The notes: a model not told the origin generated them from the letters alone. A stretch of 64,000 nt of DNA from Caldimonas brevitalea (GCF_001017435.1 NZ_CP011371.1:62001-126000); one strand, 5' to 3'. Shown: positions 28,671-37,903, numbered from the stretch's first letter. Made by a program: numbers and translations.

Positions 28671-30215
28671 TCAGCCCGGCGGCAGCCACACCGTGGCGAC
28701 CAAACCGCCCTCGGGATGGTTGGCGAGCCGCAGCTGCCCGCCGTGCGCCTGCACCACACTGCGGGCGATGCCCAGGCCCAGCCCCATGCCTTCGCGCCGC
28801 GTGCGGCGGCCGTGCTCGAGACGCACATAGGGCTGCCCCAGCTTGTCGAGCGCCGCTTCCGGCACACCCGGGCCGTGGTCTCGGATCTCGATGCCCACAC
28901 CCTCGTCCTGTCCCCAGGCGCGTATGTCGGCGCGTTCGCCGTACTGCAGTGCGTTGTCCAGCAGGTTGGTGAGCGCCCGCTTGAGGGCGAAGGGTTTGAC
29001 GCTGGCGGTCAGCGCGGTCGTCTGCAGGCTCACTTCGCGGCCGCCCATGCGGGCGTCGCGCGCGAGGCGTTCGAGCATCTGGTCGAGGCGCACCAAGACC
29101 CGGTTCTCGTGGATGTCGGTGTCCTTCACGCTCTGCAGCGCACCCTTGACCATCATGTCCAGGTCATCCAGGTCTTCGTGGAAATCCGCCTGCAGGGTTT
29201 CGTCGTCGAGCAGCTCGGTGCGCAGCTTCAAGCGCGTGATCGGCGTGCGCAAGTCGTGCGAGATCGACGCGAACAGACGTTCGCGGTCGAGCAGATAGCG
29301 CTGGATGCGCTCTTGCATGTCGTTGAAGGCACGGATGGTGCGCTGCACCTCGCGGGTGCCGGCCACCGGCAACGGCTCGGCGCTGATGCCCTCGCCGAAG
29401 GCGGTGGCGGCACGCCCGAGCCGCGCCAGCGGCCGCGTCAACGTGCGCACGACGGCGACCGACAGCAGCAGCACGCTGACCAGCGTCACCACCTGCGGCA
29501 TCAACCGGTCGAGCGCATAGGGGTTGGCGTTCTCGAGGAAATACGGGTCGGGCATCGACGACGCCAGGTAGAGCCAGCTGCCTGCTTCGATCTCGGCCTG
29601 GATCACGACGATGGGAGCCGGCCGCGACGGCGCCAGCAGGGCGGTGTCGATCCAGCCTTCGGGCAGGTCTTGCAGGTTCACGCCGTCGGGCGAGACGTGT
29701 AGGTTGTGCGGCCAGGCAAGCGCGACGCGCAAGGCGCCATCGACCGGCGCCTGCTCGCGCAAGGTGTTGGCGATCGTCTGCGCCACCCGCTGGGCCAGTG
29801 GCTCGCCCTGCACCGGCTCGACCTTGACCGGCTCGCGGTTCATGAAGACGAAAAACCGGGTGCCGCCCATCGTGCGCAGCTGCTCGATCAGCAGGGGCCG
29901 GAAGTTCACCGGCAGCTCCCGGAACGACCGGATCGCGCCGCCCGCCCCGATCGCCACATGGTGCGCCGCCTGCTCGGCCTCTTCGTGCGCGCGGGCCTGC
30001 AGCTGCCGCGCCCACAAGACGTTGCTGGCCAGTTGGGCCAGCAGCACACCGACCACCATCACCAACGTGAAACGGCCCTGCAAGGTGTTGCCGAACAGAT
30101 CGCCCAGCCGGCGCCAGTTGACGCGGCCGGCGGGCCGCGTGGCATCGTGCAGATCGCGGTCGGTGGCGCTTTGGTCGGGGCCCGGGGCTGCCGTGGTCAA
30201 TTGCCCTGCCTTCAT
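28671..30215 (-). CDS. Sensor histidine kinase of the sugar-transport locus
   Basis: A 514-residue EnvZ-like kinase. Membrane segment 1 is about residues 49-70 (FTLVMVVGVLLAQLASNVLW) and segment 2 about 240-260 (VVTLVSVLLLSVAVV), bracketing a ~165-residue periplasmic sensor. HAMP follows, then the H-box SISHDLRTPITRLK, the N-box NLLDNAL, and DHGPGVP and GLGLGIA. It is last in an apparent operon binding protein - response regulator - kinase, 43 bp after the regulator gene. The context resembles the Pseudomonas GtrS/GltR glucose system, and the co-transcribed binding protein may present a sugar to it (inference). Confidence 0.92.
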   Translation of the reverse strand: MKAGQLTTAAPGPDQSATDRDLHDATRPAGRVNWRRLGDLFGNTLQGRFTLVMVVGVLLAQLASNVLWARQLQARAHEEAEQAAHHVAIGAGGAIRSFRELPVNFRPLLIEQLRTMGGTRFFVFMNREPVKVEPVQGEPLAQRVAQTIANTLREQAPVDGALRVALAWPHNLHVSPDGVNLQDLPEGWIDTALLAPSRPAPIVVIQAEIEAGSWLYLASSMPDPYFLENANPYALDRLMPQVVTLVSVLLLSVAVVRTLTRPLARLGRAATAFGEGISAEPLPVAGTREVQRTIRAFNDMQERIQRYLLDRERLFASISHDLRTPITRLKLRTELLDDETLQADFHEDLDDLDMMVKGALQSVKDTDIHENRVLVRLDQMLERLARDARMGGREVSLQTTALTASVKPFALKRALTNLLDNALQYGERADIRAWGQDEGVGIEIRDHGPGVPEAALDKLGQPYVRLEHGRRTRREGMGLGLGIARSVVQAHGGQLRLANHPEGGLVATVWLPPG

Positions 30216-30258
30216 CGGTTGGCACCGCAGACAGCGCCCGTGCCGCTCGCGCCCCCCC

Positions 30259-30969
30259 TCACGAGCCGACCTCGACCGTCGTGCTGAGCACGTAGCCGGT
30301 GCCGCGCACCGTCTTGATCAGGGTCGGCTGCTTGCCGTCGTCGTGCAGACGTTGACGCAGCCGGCTGACCTGCACGTCGAGCGCGCGGTCGAGCGGCCCG
30401 AGGTCGCGGCCCCGGGTCGCCTCGGCCAGGCGGTTGCGGTCGAGCACTTCGCCCGGGTGGTCGAGGAACAGCTTGAGCAGCTGATAGTCCATGCCGGTGA
30501 GGTCGGACGAGACGCCCTGCGGGTCGATCAGCACCCGCTCGAGGGCGTCGAGCACAAAGCCGCTGAAGCGGTAGTAGCGCGGCACGCTGCTGCGCTCCAG
30601 GCCGGCGCGGCGGTGGATGGCCTTGATGCGGGCCAGCAGCTCGCGTGGGCTGAAGGGCTTGCCGATGTAGTCATCGGCGCCCAGCTCCAGGCCCACGACA
30701 CGGTCGGTCTCGTCGGCGCTGGCGGTCAGCATGATGACCGGCACCTCCGAGCGGCGCCGCACCTGCTGGCACAGCGCAAAGCCGTCGGTGTCGGGCAGCA
30801 TGACGTCGAGCACACACAGGCTGAGCTGGTCGGAGAAGCGCTCGAACTCGGACAGAAAGCTGCCGCCGTCGTGGGCCAGCCGCACGTCGTACTGGTTCTT
30901 TTCGAGATAGGTTTTGAGCAGCGTGCGGATCTTCTGGTCGTCGTCGACGACGAGGATGGTGCGTTTCAT
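30259..30969 (-). CDS. OmpR-family response regulator of the sugar-transport locus
   Basis: A 236-residue regulator with a receiver (acidic pair VVDDD, phospho-acceptor Asp55 in CVLDVMLP, Thr in VIMLTAS, Lys in YIGKPFS) and a winged-helix domain from about residue 135 (LTGMDYQLLKLFLDHPGEVLDR, RALDVQVSRLRQRLHDD, IKTVRGTGYVLS). Its ATG overlaps the TGA of the upstream binding-protein gene (ATGA), so translation is coupled. Likely target: the divergent sugar ABC operon, whose control region carries tandem CGTAA repeats 10 bp apart. Confidence 0.93.
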   Translation of the reverse strand: MKRTILVVDDDQKIRTLLKTYLEKNQYDVRLAHDGGSFLSEFERFSDQLSLCVLDVMLPDTDGFALCQQVRRRSEVPVIMLTASADETDRVVGLELGADDYIGKPFSPRELLARIKAIHRRAGLERSSVPRYYRFSGFVLDALERVLIDPQGVSSDLTGMDYQLLKLFLDHPGEVLDRNRLAEATRGRDLGPLDRALDVQVSRLRQRLHDDGKQPTLIKTVRGTGYVLSTTVEVGS

Positions 30970-32279
30970 GGCGTGGCGGTGACGGGGGTCTTGTGGGCCA
31001 GCGCGCGCACGAGCGTGGCGAGCCGGCGCTGGGTGGCTGCCGTGCTTTGGCGTTCGTCGACGGCGTAGCGGTGCACGGCGGCCATCAGCGCGTCTTTCAT
31101 CGCCTCGTCGGCCGCCATCCGGTGGGCCAGGCTGGGCAGCCGGGGGGCCGATTCGCGGGCAAACGTTTGCCAGGAGTCGCGGGCGCAGGCGTCCAGCGTG
31201 TGCGGATCGATGTCGCGCCGCACCGGCACCGAGCCCTTCAGGCGGTTGTAGCCGAGCTGCACGGTGGGCGTGAAGAGCTGTGCCGCCATACGTTCCTGCG
31301 CGGCCTGGTGCGCATAGTCGCCGGTCAGCATGGCCAGCGTGTCGATGCTGTAGAGGTGGGTGCCGGCGGTGCCGGGCACCGGCAGGCAGTCGAAGCCGTT
31401 GCCCAGTTGCGAGCCCAGCGCCAGCAGTTCGCCCTTGACCCAATCGCCCATGATCAGCATGCCGGCGCGGTCGTGTGCGACTTCACGCGCCGCGTCGGTC
31501 CAGGCGCGTTCGGCGCGGCGCCCGCCGGCGGGTGCCAGGCTGCGCCACCAGCGCAAGCGTTCGAGGGCGCGGCCGACGGCGGCATCGGCATACGCTTGCG
31601 GGTCGCGCGCGACCAGCAGTTGCTGGTACAGCTGCGGGCCACCTTCGGCCAGCAGCATCGCCTCGAACACCGTCGCGACCTGCCACGGCTCGTCGCTCCA
31701 GGCCACCGGGGTGTGGCCGGCGCGCTGCAATGCGACCGCGGCGCGCTCGGCGGCGGCCCAGTCGGCGGGCGGCGCGAGCTTGAGACGCTCGAACAGCCGG
31801 CGGTTGTAGAACAGCACGTTGATGCGGTGCACGCCCAGCGGGGCGGCGACGACGTGGCCACGATGGGTGACATGCGCCTGCACCACCGGGAACAAGGTTT
31901 TGGCCCACTCGCCCTGACGCGCGACGGCGTCGAGTTCGAGCACCAGGCCGAGGTCGGCCCAGTCGCGCAGCACCTCGCCGATCAGTTGTGACACCGCCGG
32001 CGGGCGTCCTGACAGCAAACGCCCCTTCATGACCTTGGCCGCTGCCATGCCCGCGCCGCCGGCAATGGCGGTGTCGCGCCACTGGATGCCGACGTCGGCG
32101 AGCCGGGCGTCGAGATGGTCGGCGGCGCGCCGTTCACTGACCGAGGTCCACCAGTGCAACACGTCCAGCGCCTGCGGCGCATCGCCCGGCGGCGCCGCGG
32201 TCGCCGCCTGGGCGGCGAACAGGCTCAGCACCGCCAACAGGCGGCGGCCGGACGGCAAACGCAGAGAGGGCGGAACCAT
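30966..32279 (-). CDS. GtsA-like sugar-binding protein co-transcribed with a two-component system
   Basis: A 437-residue family-1 solute-binding protein with a signal peptide (LLAVLSLFAAQAATAAPP). Blocks such as VLHWWTS, APLGVHRINVLFYN, MGDWVKGE, YSIDTLAM, GSVPVRRDID, DACARDSW and PSLAHRMA match my recollection of the Pseudomonas glucose-binding protein GtsA. It lacks its own permease genes and overlaps the response-regulator start, so its main job may be ligand presentation to the kinase; it could also feed the divergent importer, which has its own binding protein. Glucose or a related monosaccharide is the best guess. Confidence 0.85.
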   Translation of the reverse strand: MVPPSLRLPSGRRLLAVLSLFAAQAATAAPPGDAPQALDVLHWWTSVSERRAADHLDARLADVGIQWRDTAIAGGAGMAAAKVMKGRLLSGRPPAVSQLIGEVLRDWADLGLVLELDAVARQGEWAKTLFPVVQAHVTHRGHVVAAPLGVHRINVLFYNRRLFERLKLAPPADWAAAERAAVALQRAGHTPVAWSDEPWQVATVFEAMLLAEGGPQLYQQLLVARDPQAYADAAVGRALERLRWWRSLAPAGGRRAERAWTDAAREVAHDRAGMLIMGDWVKGELLALGSQLGNGFDCLPVPGTAGTHLYSIDTLAMLTGDYAHQAAQERMAAQLFTPTVQLGYNRLKGSVPVRRDIDPHTLDACARDSWQTFARESAPRLPSLAHRMAADEAMKDALMAAVHRYAVDERQSTAATQRRLATLVRALAHKTPVTATP

Positions 32280-32321
32280 GAGGCGAGTCTGTGAAAGAAG
32301 TGTCCGTCTTTGGTGATTTAT

Positions 32322-32432
32322 CGTAAGGCGTCCTGGACGCCGCCGCCCTTGGGTTTTGCACCCTGGTCACGGACGGTGTGCGAGGCAAGACGGCCGGTGC
32401 GACGGCCGGTCCAACGTAAAGTTGCGTAAGGC
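32322..32432. promoter_or_regulatory. Tandem CGTAA repeats, candidate response-regulator site
   Basis: CGTAAAG at 32415-32421 and CGTAAGGC at 32425-32432 start exactly 10 bp apart in direct orientation, the spacing used by OmpR-family dimers. An identical CGTAAGGC occurs at 32322-32329. All lie in the 299-bp gap between the two divergent sugar operons. Confidence 0.5.
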
Positions 32433-32578
32433 CGGGAGGGGCGTTCGGGCCCGGCGAGGCCAGCAAATTCAAGGGTTTCGGGCGCTGCCGCCGGGCGGGG
32501 TCAGCGGGTTTGTGTCACACGGGGGCCGCCGATAAGGTGCACGCCATCACAACACACACACCGGCTCAGGAGACGACC

Positions 32579-33841
32579 ATGACCCGCCCCACCCCCTTGT
32601 TCCGCCCCCTGGCGCTGGCCGCCGCGACCTTGATGATCTTCCCGCTCGCCGCACAGGCGGGCCCCCTGGTGATCGAGAGCTGGCGGGTCGACGACAAGAC
32701 GCTGTGGGAGGAGGAGATCATCCCTGCCTTCCAGCGCAAGCACCCCGGCGTGACGGTCAAGTTCGCGCCGACCGCGCCCACCGAATACGACTCCAGCCTG
32801 ACGGCCCGGATGACCGCCGGCACGGCCGGGGACCTGGTCGCCTGCCGGGCGTTCGACGTGTCGCTCAACCTTTACAAGAAGGGCCAGCTGGAGAAGCTCG
32901 ACGGCAAGCCGGGCCTGGAGAACTTCCCCGATTCGGCCAAGGTGGCGTGGCAGACCGACGACGGCCGCGAAACCTACTGCATGCCGATGGCGTCCGTGAT
33001 CCACGGCTTCTTCTACAACAAGAAGATCTTCAATGAGCTGAAGCTGGCGCCGCCGGCCACGCAGCAGGACTTCTTCAAGGTGCTGGAGGCGCTGAAGGCC
33101 AGCGGCAAGTACACGCCGCTCGCACTCGGCACCGCCGACCAGTGGGAGGCCCACCAGGTCGTCTACACCGGCATCGGCCCCAACCACTGGAAGGGCGAAG
33201 AGGGCCGCAAGGCCTTGCTCAACGGCAAGAAGAAGTTCACCGACCCGGAGTTCGTCAGCGTCTGGGAGAGCATGGCGAAGTGGACGCCCTACCTCGGCAA
33301 GGGCGCGTCGTCGCAGACCTATGCCGACTCGCAAAACCTGTTTGCGCTTGGCCGCGCGGCGATCTTCCCGGCCGGCTCCTGGGACATCGCCTACTTCCGG
33401 CAGCAGGGCAAGCTCGACTTCGCCGCCTTCCCGCCGCCGGTGACGGCGCCCGGTGCCCGCTGCCACATCTCGGACCACACCGACATCGGCATGGGCGTGA
33501 ACGCGAAGTCGAAGAACAAGGAAGACGCCTACAAGTTCCTCGCCTGGCTCGGCTCCCAGGAGTTCGCCGACCTCTATACCAACCGCGTCACCGGCTTCTT
33601 CTCGCTGTCGAACCACCTGGTCGCCGTCAAGGACCCGGTGGCCAAGCAGATGATGGACTGGCGCAAGAGCTGCAGCTCGACGATCCGCCTCAACGCCCAG
33701 GTGATGAACCGCGGCGAGCCGAACATGGAGACCGAGTTCTGGAACGTCGACAGCCAGGTGCTGAACGGCAAGATGACGCCGAAGCAGGCCGCCGAGCGCA
33801 TGCAGGCCGGCTTCGCGAAATGGTACGCACCGCAGAAGTGA
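32579..33841 (+). CDS. Carbohydrate ABC transporter substrate-binding protein
   Basis: A 420-residue family-1 solute-binding protein (MalE/UgpB-like). Signal peptide LALAAATLMIFPLAAQAGP. The mature part includes IESWRVDDKTLWEEEIIPAF, HPGVTVKF, GFFYNKKIFNELKL and GSWDIAYFRQQG. Four or more cysteines (for example ACRAFD, YCMPMA, GARCHIS, KSCSST) could make disulfides. CAGGAGA at 32566-32572 sets ATG 32579. It leads an operon with two permeases and an ATPase, and a 10-bp-stem hairpin downstream may protect this message. Substrate probably a di- or oligosaccharide or polyol, not resolved. Confidence 0.9.
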   Translation: MTRPTPLFRPLALAAATLMIFPLAAQAGPLVIESWRVDDKTLWEEEIIPAFQRKHPGVTVKFAPTAPTEYDSSLTARMTAGTAGDLVACRAFDVSLNLYKKGQLEKLDGKPGLENFPDSAKVAWQTDDGRETYCMPMASVIHGFFYNKKIFNELKLAPPATQQDFFKVLEALKASGKYTPLALGTADQWEAHQVVYTGIGPNHWKGEEGRKALLNGKKKFTDPEFVSVWESMAKWTPYLGKGASSQTYADSQNLFALGRAAIFPAGSWDIAYFRQQGKLDFAAFPPPVTAPGARCHISDHTDIGMGVNAKSKNKEDAYKFLAWLGSQEFADLYTNRVTGFFSLSNHLVAVKDPVAKQMMDWRKSCSSTIRLNAQVMNRGEPNMETEFWNVDSQVLNGKMTPKQAAERMQAGFAKWYAPQK

Positions 33842-33908
33842 AGCCGCGGCTGCAGCGCGCGTAGCCCGGCACGGCGCGCGACCGCCAAGACACTTCGGCC
33901 CCGGCGCC

Positions 33909-33938
33909 GCCGGCATGCAAACCTACAGGCATGCCGGC
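33909..33938 (+). other. Intercistronic hairpin after the binding-protein gene
   Basis: GCCGGCATGC and its complement GCATGCCGGC with a 10-nt loop, 10-bp perfect stem, between binding protein and first permease. No U-tract. Such hairpins commonly raise binding-protein mRNA over permease mRNA. Confidence 0.6.
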
Positions 33939-33979
33939 CGCGTCCGGCCTGCCTCCACGTTCGCCTTCGTCAGACCTCC

Positions 33980-34894
33980 ATGAAACGAGTTTCTTCCTGG
34001 CAGGTGTGGGCCTTTTTGCTGCCCGCGCTCGCCGTCTACAGCGTGTTCAGCGCAGGGCCGCTGATCGACACGCTGCGGCTGGGCCTGTACATCACCGACG
34101 AGACCGGCGCGAAGCACTACGCCGGCCTGGCCAACTTCCACACGCTGCTGACCGACCCGGGCTGGTCGGACGGCTTCTGGAACGCGATGGGCAACAACGT
34201 CGAGTTCTTCCTGATCCACATGGCGGCGCAGAACCCGATCGGCCTGTTGCTTGCGGCACTGTTGTCGCAGCGGGGGGTCAAGGGCGCCGCGGCCTACCGG
34301 ACGGTGCTGTTCCTGCCCACCTTGCTGTCGGTGGTGATCATCGGCTTCGTCTGGCAGTTGATCCTGTCGCCGCTGTGGGGCGTGGCCGAGCGCATGCTCG
34401 GCTGGGTCGGCCTCGAGGGCCTGTTCCAGCCGTGGCTGGGCGAGGAAGGCAGTGCGTTGGCCACCTTGTCGCTGGTGTCGGTGTGGCAGTTCATCGGCAT
34501 CCCGATGATGCTGATCTATGCGGCGCTGATCGCCATTCCCGACGAGATCGTCGAGGCGGCGGTGGTCGACGGTGCCGGCCCTTGGCGGGTGTTCTGGTCG
34601 GTGCGCTTGCCGTTGATTTTGCCGACGCTCGGGCTGGTGACCATCCTGACCTTCGTCGCCAACTTCAACGCCTTCGACCTGATCTACGCGGTGAAGGGGG
34701 CGGTGGCCGGGCCCAACTACAGCACCGACATCCTCGGCACCTTCTTCTACCGGACCTTTTTCGGCTACCAGTCGCAAGTCGGCAGCCCGACGATGGGGGC
34801 GGCGGTGGCGACGCTGATGTTCCTTGTCATCCTGAGCGGGGTCGGCGTCTATTTCTATGCGGTGCAGCGCCGGCTGCAACGCTACACCTTCTGA
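33980..34894 (+). CDS. Carbohydrate ABC transporter permease (MalF/UgpA type)
   Basis: A 304-residue inner-membrane permease with six predicted segments (first VWAFLLPALAVYSVFSAGPL). The EAA loop reads EAAVVDGAGPWRVFWSVRLPLILP, the contact site for the ATPase. It forms the heteromeric channel with the next gene product. It starts 138 bp after the binding-protein stop, with the hairpin between. Confidence 0.93.
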   Translation: MKRVSSWQVWAFLLPALAVYSVFSAGPLIDTLRLGLYITDETGAKHYAGLANFHTLLTDPGWSDGFWNAMGNNVEFFLIHMAAQNPIGLLLAALLSQRGVKGAAAYRTVLFLPTLLSVVIIGFVWQLILSPLWGVAERMLGWVGLEGLFQPWLGEEGSALATLSLVSVWQFIGIPMMLIYAALIAIPDEIVEAAVVDGAGPWRVFWSVRLPLILPTLGLVTILTFVANFNAFDLIYAVKGAVAGPNYSTDILGTFFYRTFFGYQSQVGSPTMGAAVATLMFLVILSGVGVYFYAVQRRLQRYTF

Positions 34895-34905
34895 GGCCGA
34901 GCACG

Positions 34906-35757
34906 ATGTATCCCTCTTTGTCGTCCCCCGGCCGGCCGGCGCTGCGGGCCAGCCTGATCCATTTCGTGCTGGCCGGCTACACGCTGTTGGCGCTGTTTCC
35001 GATCGTGCTGGTGCTGATCAATGCCTTCAAGGACCGCCCCGCCATCTTCGACGACCCGCTCGCCTTGCCGACACCCGACACCTGGTCGTTGATCGGCTTC
35101 GAGCGCGTGCTGTCGAAGACGGCCGTGCCGATGTTCTTCGGCAACAGTCTGATCGTCACGGTGGTGTCGCTGGCGCTGATTCTGCTGTTCGGCGCGATGG
35201 CTGCCTGGGCGCTGACCGAATACCGCTTCCGCGCCCGTCGTGTCATCACCTTGTATCTGGCGTTCGGGATCATGGTGCCGATCCGTTTGGGCACCGTCAG
35301 CATCCTCGAGTTGATGGTCGAGCTGGAGCTGGTCAACACGCTGGCGGCCCTGGTGCTGGTCTACACCGCGCAGGGTCTGCCGCTGGCGGTGTTCATCTTG
35401 AGCGAGTTCATCGCACAAATCCCGCAAGACCTGAAGGACGCGGCGCGCTGCGACGGCGTCGGCGAGTTCAAGATCTTCTTCCAGGTGGTGCTGCCGCTGG
35501 TGCGGCCCGCGGTGGCGACGGTGGGCGTGTTCACGATGGTGCCGATTTGGAACGACTTGTGGTTCCCGCTGATCCTGGCGCCCGGCGAGTCGACCCAGAC
35601 CATCACGCTGGGCGTCCAGCAGTTCATCGGGCAGTACGCCACCGACTGGAACGCGGTGCTGGCGGCGCTCACGCTCGCCATCGTGCCCGTGCTGGTCCTC
35701 TATGCGCTGTTTTCCCGTCAACTGATACGCGGCATCACCGCCGGCGCCGTCAAATAA
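34906..35757 (+). CDS. Carbohydrate ABC transporter permease (MalG/UgpE type)
   Basis: A 283-residue permease with six segments. The N-terminal YTLLALFPIVLVLINAFK is characteristic of MalG-type subunits. The EAA loop is DAARCDGVGEFKIFFQVVLPLVRP. It begins 11 bp after the MalF-type gene stop, so the two are translated from one message. The partner ATPase gene begins 16 bp after its stop. Confidence 0.93.
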   Translation: MYPSLSSPGRPALRASLIHFVLAGYTLLALFPIVLVLINAFKDRPAIFDDPLALPTPDTWSLIGFERVLSKTAVPMFFGNSLIVTVVSLALILLFGAMAAWALTEYRFRARRVITLYLAFGIMVPIRLGTVSILELMVELELVNTLAALVLVYTAQGLPLAVFILSEFIAQIPQDLKDAARCDGVGEFKIFFQVVLPLVRPAVATVGVFTMVPIWNDLWFPLILAPGESTQTITLGVQQFIGQYATDWNAVLAALTLAIVPVLVLYALFSRQLIRGITAGAVK

Positions 35758-35773
35758 CAGGAGGTTCTTTGCC

Positions 35774-36880
35774 ATGGCCCAAGTCACCCTCAACGGCATC
35801 ACCAAGCGCTACGACCCCCAGCAAACGGTGTTGCAGGACATCGACCTGACCATCGAAGACGGCGAGTTCGTCGTGCTGGTGGGCCCGTCAGGCTGCGGCA
35901 AGTCGACCTTGTTGCGGATGCTGAGCGGCCTGGAGGACATCAGCGAAGGCGAACTGCGCATCGGCGAGCGCCGCGTCAACGAGCTGCCGCCGGCGGAGCG
36001 CGGCATCGCGATGGTGTTCCAGTCGTACGCGCTGTATCCGCACATGAGCGTCTACCGCAACATGGCGTTCGGCTTGTCGCGTCGTGTCGGCGGGCGCGAC
36101 GAGGTCGAGCGGCGCATTCGCGATGCGGCCCGGGTGCTGCAGATCGACCACTTGCTCGAGCGGCTGCCGCGTGACCTGTCGGGCGGGCAGCGCCAACGGG
36201 TCGCGATCGGGCGCGCGATCGTGCGGCAGCCCGAGCTGTTTCTGTTCGACGAGCCGCTGTCCAACCTCGATGCCGCCTTGCGCGCGATGACGCGCGTCGA
36301 GATCGCGCGGCTGCACCGCGAGCTGGGCGTGACCATCGTCTACGTGACCCACGACCAGGTCGAGGCGATGACGCTGGGCGACAAGATCGTCGTGCTGCAC
36401 GAGGGCCGCATCCAGCAGGCCGGCACGCCGCTGCAGCTCTACCGCCAGCCGGCCAACCGCTTCGTCGCGGGCTTCATCGGCACCCCCGCGATGAATCTGC
36501 TGCCGGCCCGCGTGATGCGCGCCGACGAGCGAGAGGTGCATTGGGTCAGCCCGCGCGGCCCGCAAGGCGAGGCGGCGGTGGACGGCAGCGGCCTCAAGGC
36601 CGGCGATGCGATCGAGGTGGGCGTGCGGCCGGAACACCTGAGCCTGGGGCCCAAGGACGGCCCGGGCCTGCGCTGGCGCGGCCGGGTGGAGCTGGTCGAG
36701 TACCTGGGCGATTGCTACCTGGCCCATGTCCGGCTGATGTGCGAGGACACCGTGCTGGTGGCCAAGCTCACCGGCGGCGCGCCGCCCGAACCGGAAGCCG
36801 AGGTGACCTTGTCGGCACCGAGCGACGCGCTGCATCTGTTCCGGCGCGACGGCAGCGCCTGTCCTCGCGTCACGCGCTGA
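35774..36880 (+). CDS. Sugar ABC transporter ATP-binding protein (MalK/UgpC type)
   Basis: A 368-residue ATPase. Walker A GPSGCGKST near residue 37, Q-loop FQSYALYPHMSVY, signature LSGGQRQR, Walker B LFLFDEPLSNLD, switch His in VTHDQVEAM. A C-terminal TOBE/MalK regulatory domain (about 235-368: GTPAMNLLPARV, VGVRPEHL) completes the subunit. AGGAGG-like sequence (CAGGAGG 35758-35764) precedes the start. Last gene of the importer operon. Confidence 0.95.
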   Translation: MAQVTLNGITKRYDPQQTVLQDIDLTIEDGEFVVLVGPSGCGKSTLLRMLSGLEDISEGELRIGERRVNELPPAERGIAMVFQSYALYPHMSVYRNMAFGLSRRVGGRDEVERRIRDAARVLQIDHLLERLPRDLSGGQRQRVAIGRAIVRQPELFLFDEPLSNLDAALRAMTRVEIARLHRELGVTIVYVTHDQVEAMTLGDKIVVLHEGRIQQAGTPLQLYRQPANRFVAGFIGTPAMNLLPARVMRADEREVHWVSPRGPQGEAAVDGSGLKAGDAIEVGVRPEHLSLGPKDGPGLRWRGRVELVEYLGDCYLAHVRLMCEDTVLVAKLTGGAPPEPEAEVTLSAPSDALHLFRRDGSACPRVTR

Positions 36881-36905
36881 GCCAGGCGCCGCCGGCCCGC
36901 CCGCC

Positions 36906-37868
36906 TCAACCGTGCTCGCGCGGCAGCGCGGGCGCGGTCTTCACGCTCCACACCATCGTCACGGCGAGGATGCCGATCACCACGGCGAGCGACGCGAGCA
37001 CGGGGATCTTCACGACATCGATCAACAGCATCTTGGTGCCGATGAAGGTGAGGATGACGGCCAGGCCGTAGCTCAGCAGGTGGAAGCGGGTCGCCATCGC
37101 GGCGAGCAGGAAGTACATCGCGCGCAGGCCCAGGATGGCAAAGACGTTGGACGTCAGCACGATGAAGGGGTCGGTCGTGATCGCGAAGATGGCCGGGATC
37201 GAGTCGACCGCGAAGATCACGTCGATCACGCCCACCAGCAACACCACCAGCAGCAAGGGCGTCGCCAGGCGCCGGCCCTGCTGCACCGTGGTGAACTTCT
37301 CGCCGTCGAAACCCTGCGACACCGGGACCAGACGGCGCAGCAGCCGCAGCGCCGGGTTGCGCTCGAGGTCGGGCTCTTCGCCCGAGGCGCGCCACATCTT
37401 GATGCCAGTGATCACGAGGAAGGCGCCGAACAGATACAGCAGCCAGTGGAACTCGCTGATCAGCCAGCTGCCGACCAGGATCATCACGGTGCGCAGCACG
37501 ATCGCACCGATGATGCCGATCATCAGCACCCGCTTCTGGAAGGCCGGTGGCACACCGAAGTAGGTGAAGATCATCAGGAACACGAAGATGTTGTCGACCG
37601 CCAGCGACTTCTCGATCAGGTAGCCGGTCAGGAACTCCATCGAACGTGTGTTGGCCACGGCCGCGCCATGGTCCTGGTAGAGCGCCCACCAGAACAAGCC
37701 GTTGAACGCGAAACTCAGGGCGACCCAGACGATCGACCAGTTGAGGGCCTCCTTGACGGAGACCTCGTGCGAGCCCTGCTTCTTCAAGACGACGAAGTCG
37801 ATGAACAGTGCCGCAAGCACCGACACGACAAAAAATGCCCACAGCCAATTGGGCGCAATGCTGTCCAT
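36906..37868 (-). CDS. TerC family protein under Mn2+ riboswitch control (Alx-like)
   Basis: A 320-residue TerC membrane protein with about nine segments. Family landmarks are the acidic segments LFIDFVVLKK, GYLIEKSLAVDNIFVFLMIF and DVIFAVDSIPAIFAITTDPFIV, whose Asp/Glu residues are thought to bind metal, and NVFAILGLRAMYFLL. E. coli Alx, the closest well-known relative, is a Mn2+ exporter, and a yybP-ykoY element precedes this gene too, so Mn2+ efflux is the best assignment. ATG 37868 begins MDSIAPNWLW right before the first segment. Confidence 0.9.
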   Translation of the reverse strand: MDSIAPNWLWAFFVVSVLAALFIDFVVLKKQGSHEVSVKEALNWSIVWVALSFAFNGLFWWALYQDHGAAVANTRSMEFLTGYLIEKSLAVDNIFVFLMIFTYFGVPPAFQKRVLMIGIIGAIVLRTVMILVGSWLISEFHWLLYLFGAFLVITGIKMWRASGEEPDLERNPALRLLRRLVPVSQGFDGEKFTTVQQGRRLATPLLLVVLLVGVIDVIFAVDSIPAIFAITTDPFIVLTSNVFAILGLRAMYFLLAAMATRFHLLSYGLAVILTFIGTKMLLIDVVKIPVLASLAVVIGILAVTMVWSVKTAPALPREHG

Positions 37869-37903
37869 GAACACACTCCAGTGAGGTGGATTGAGGATTG
37901 CGC

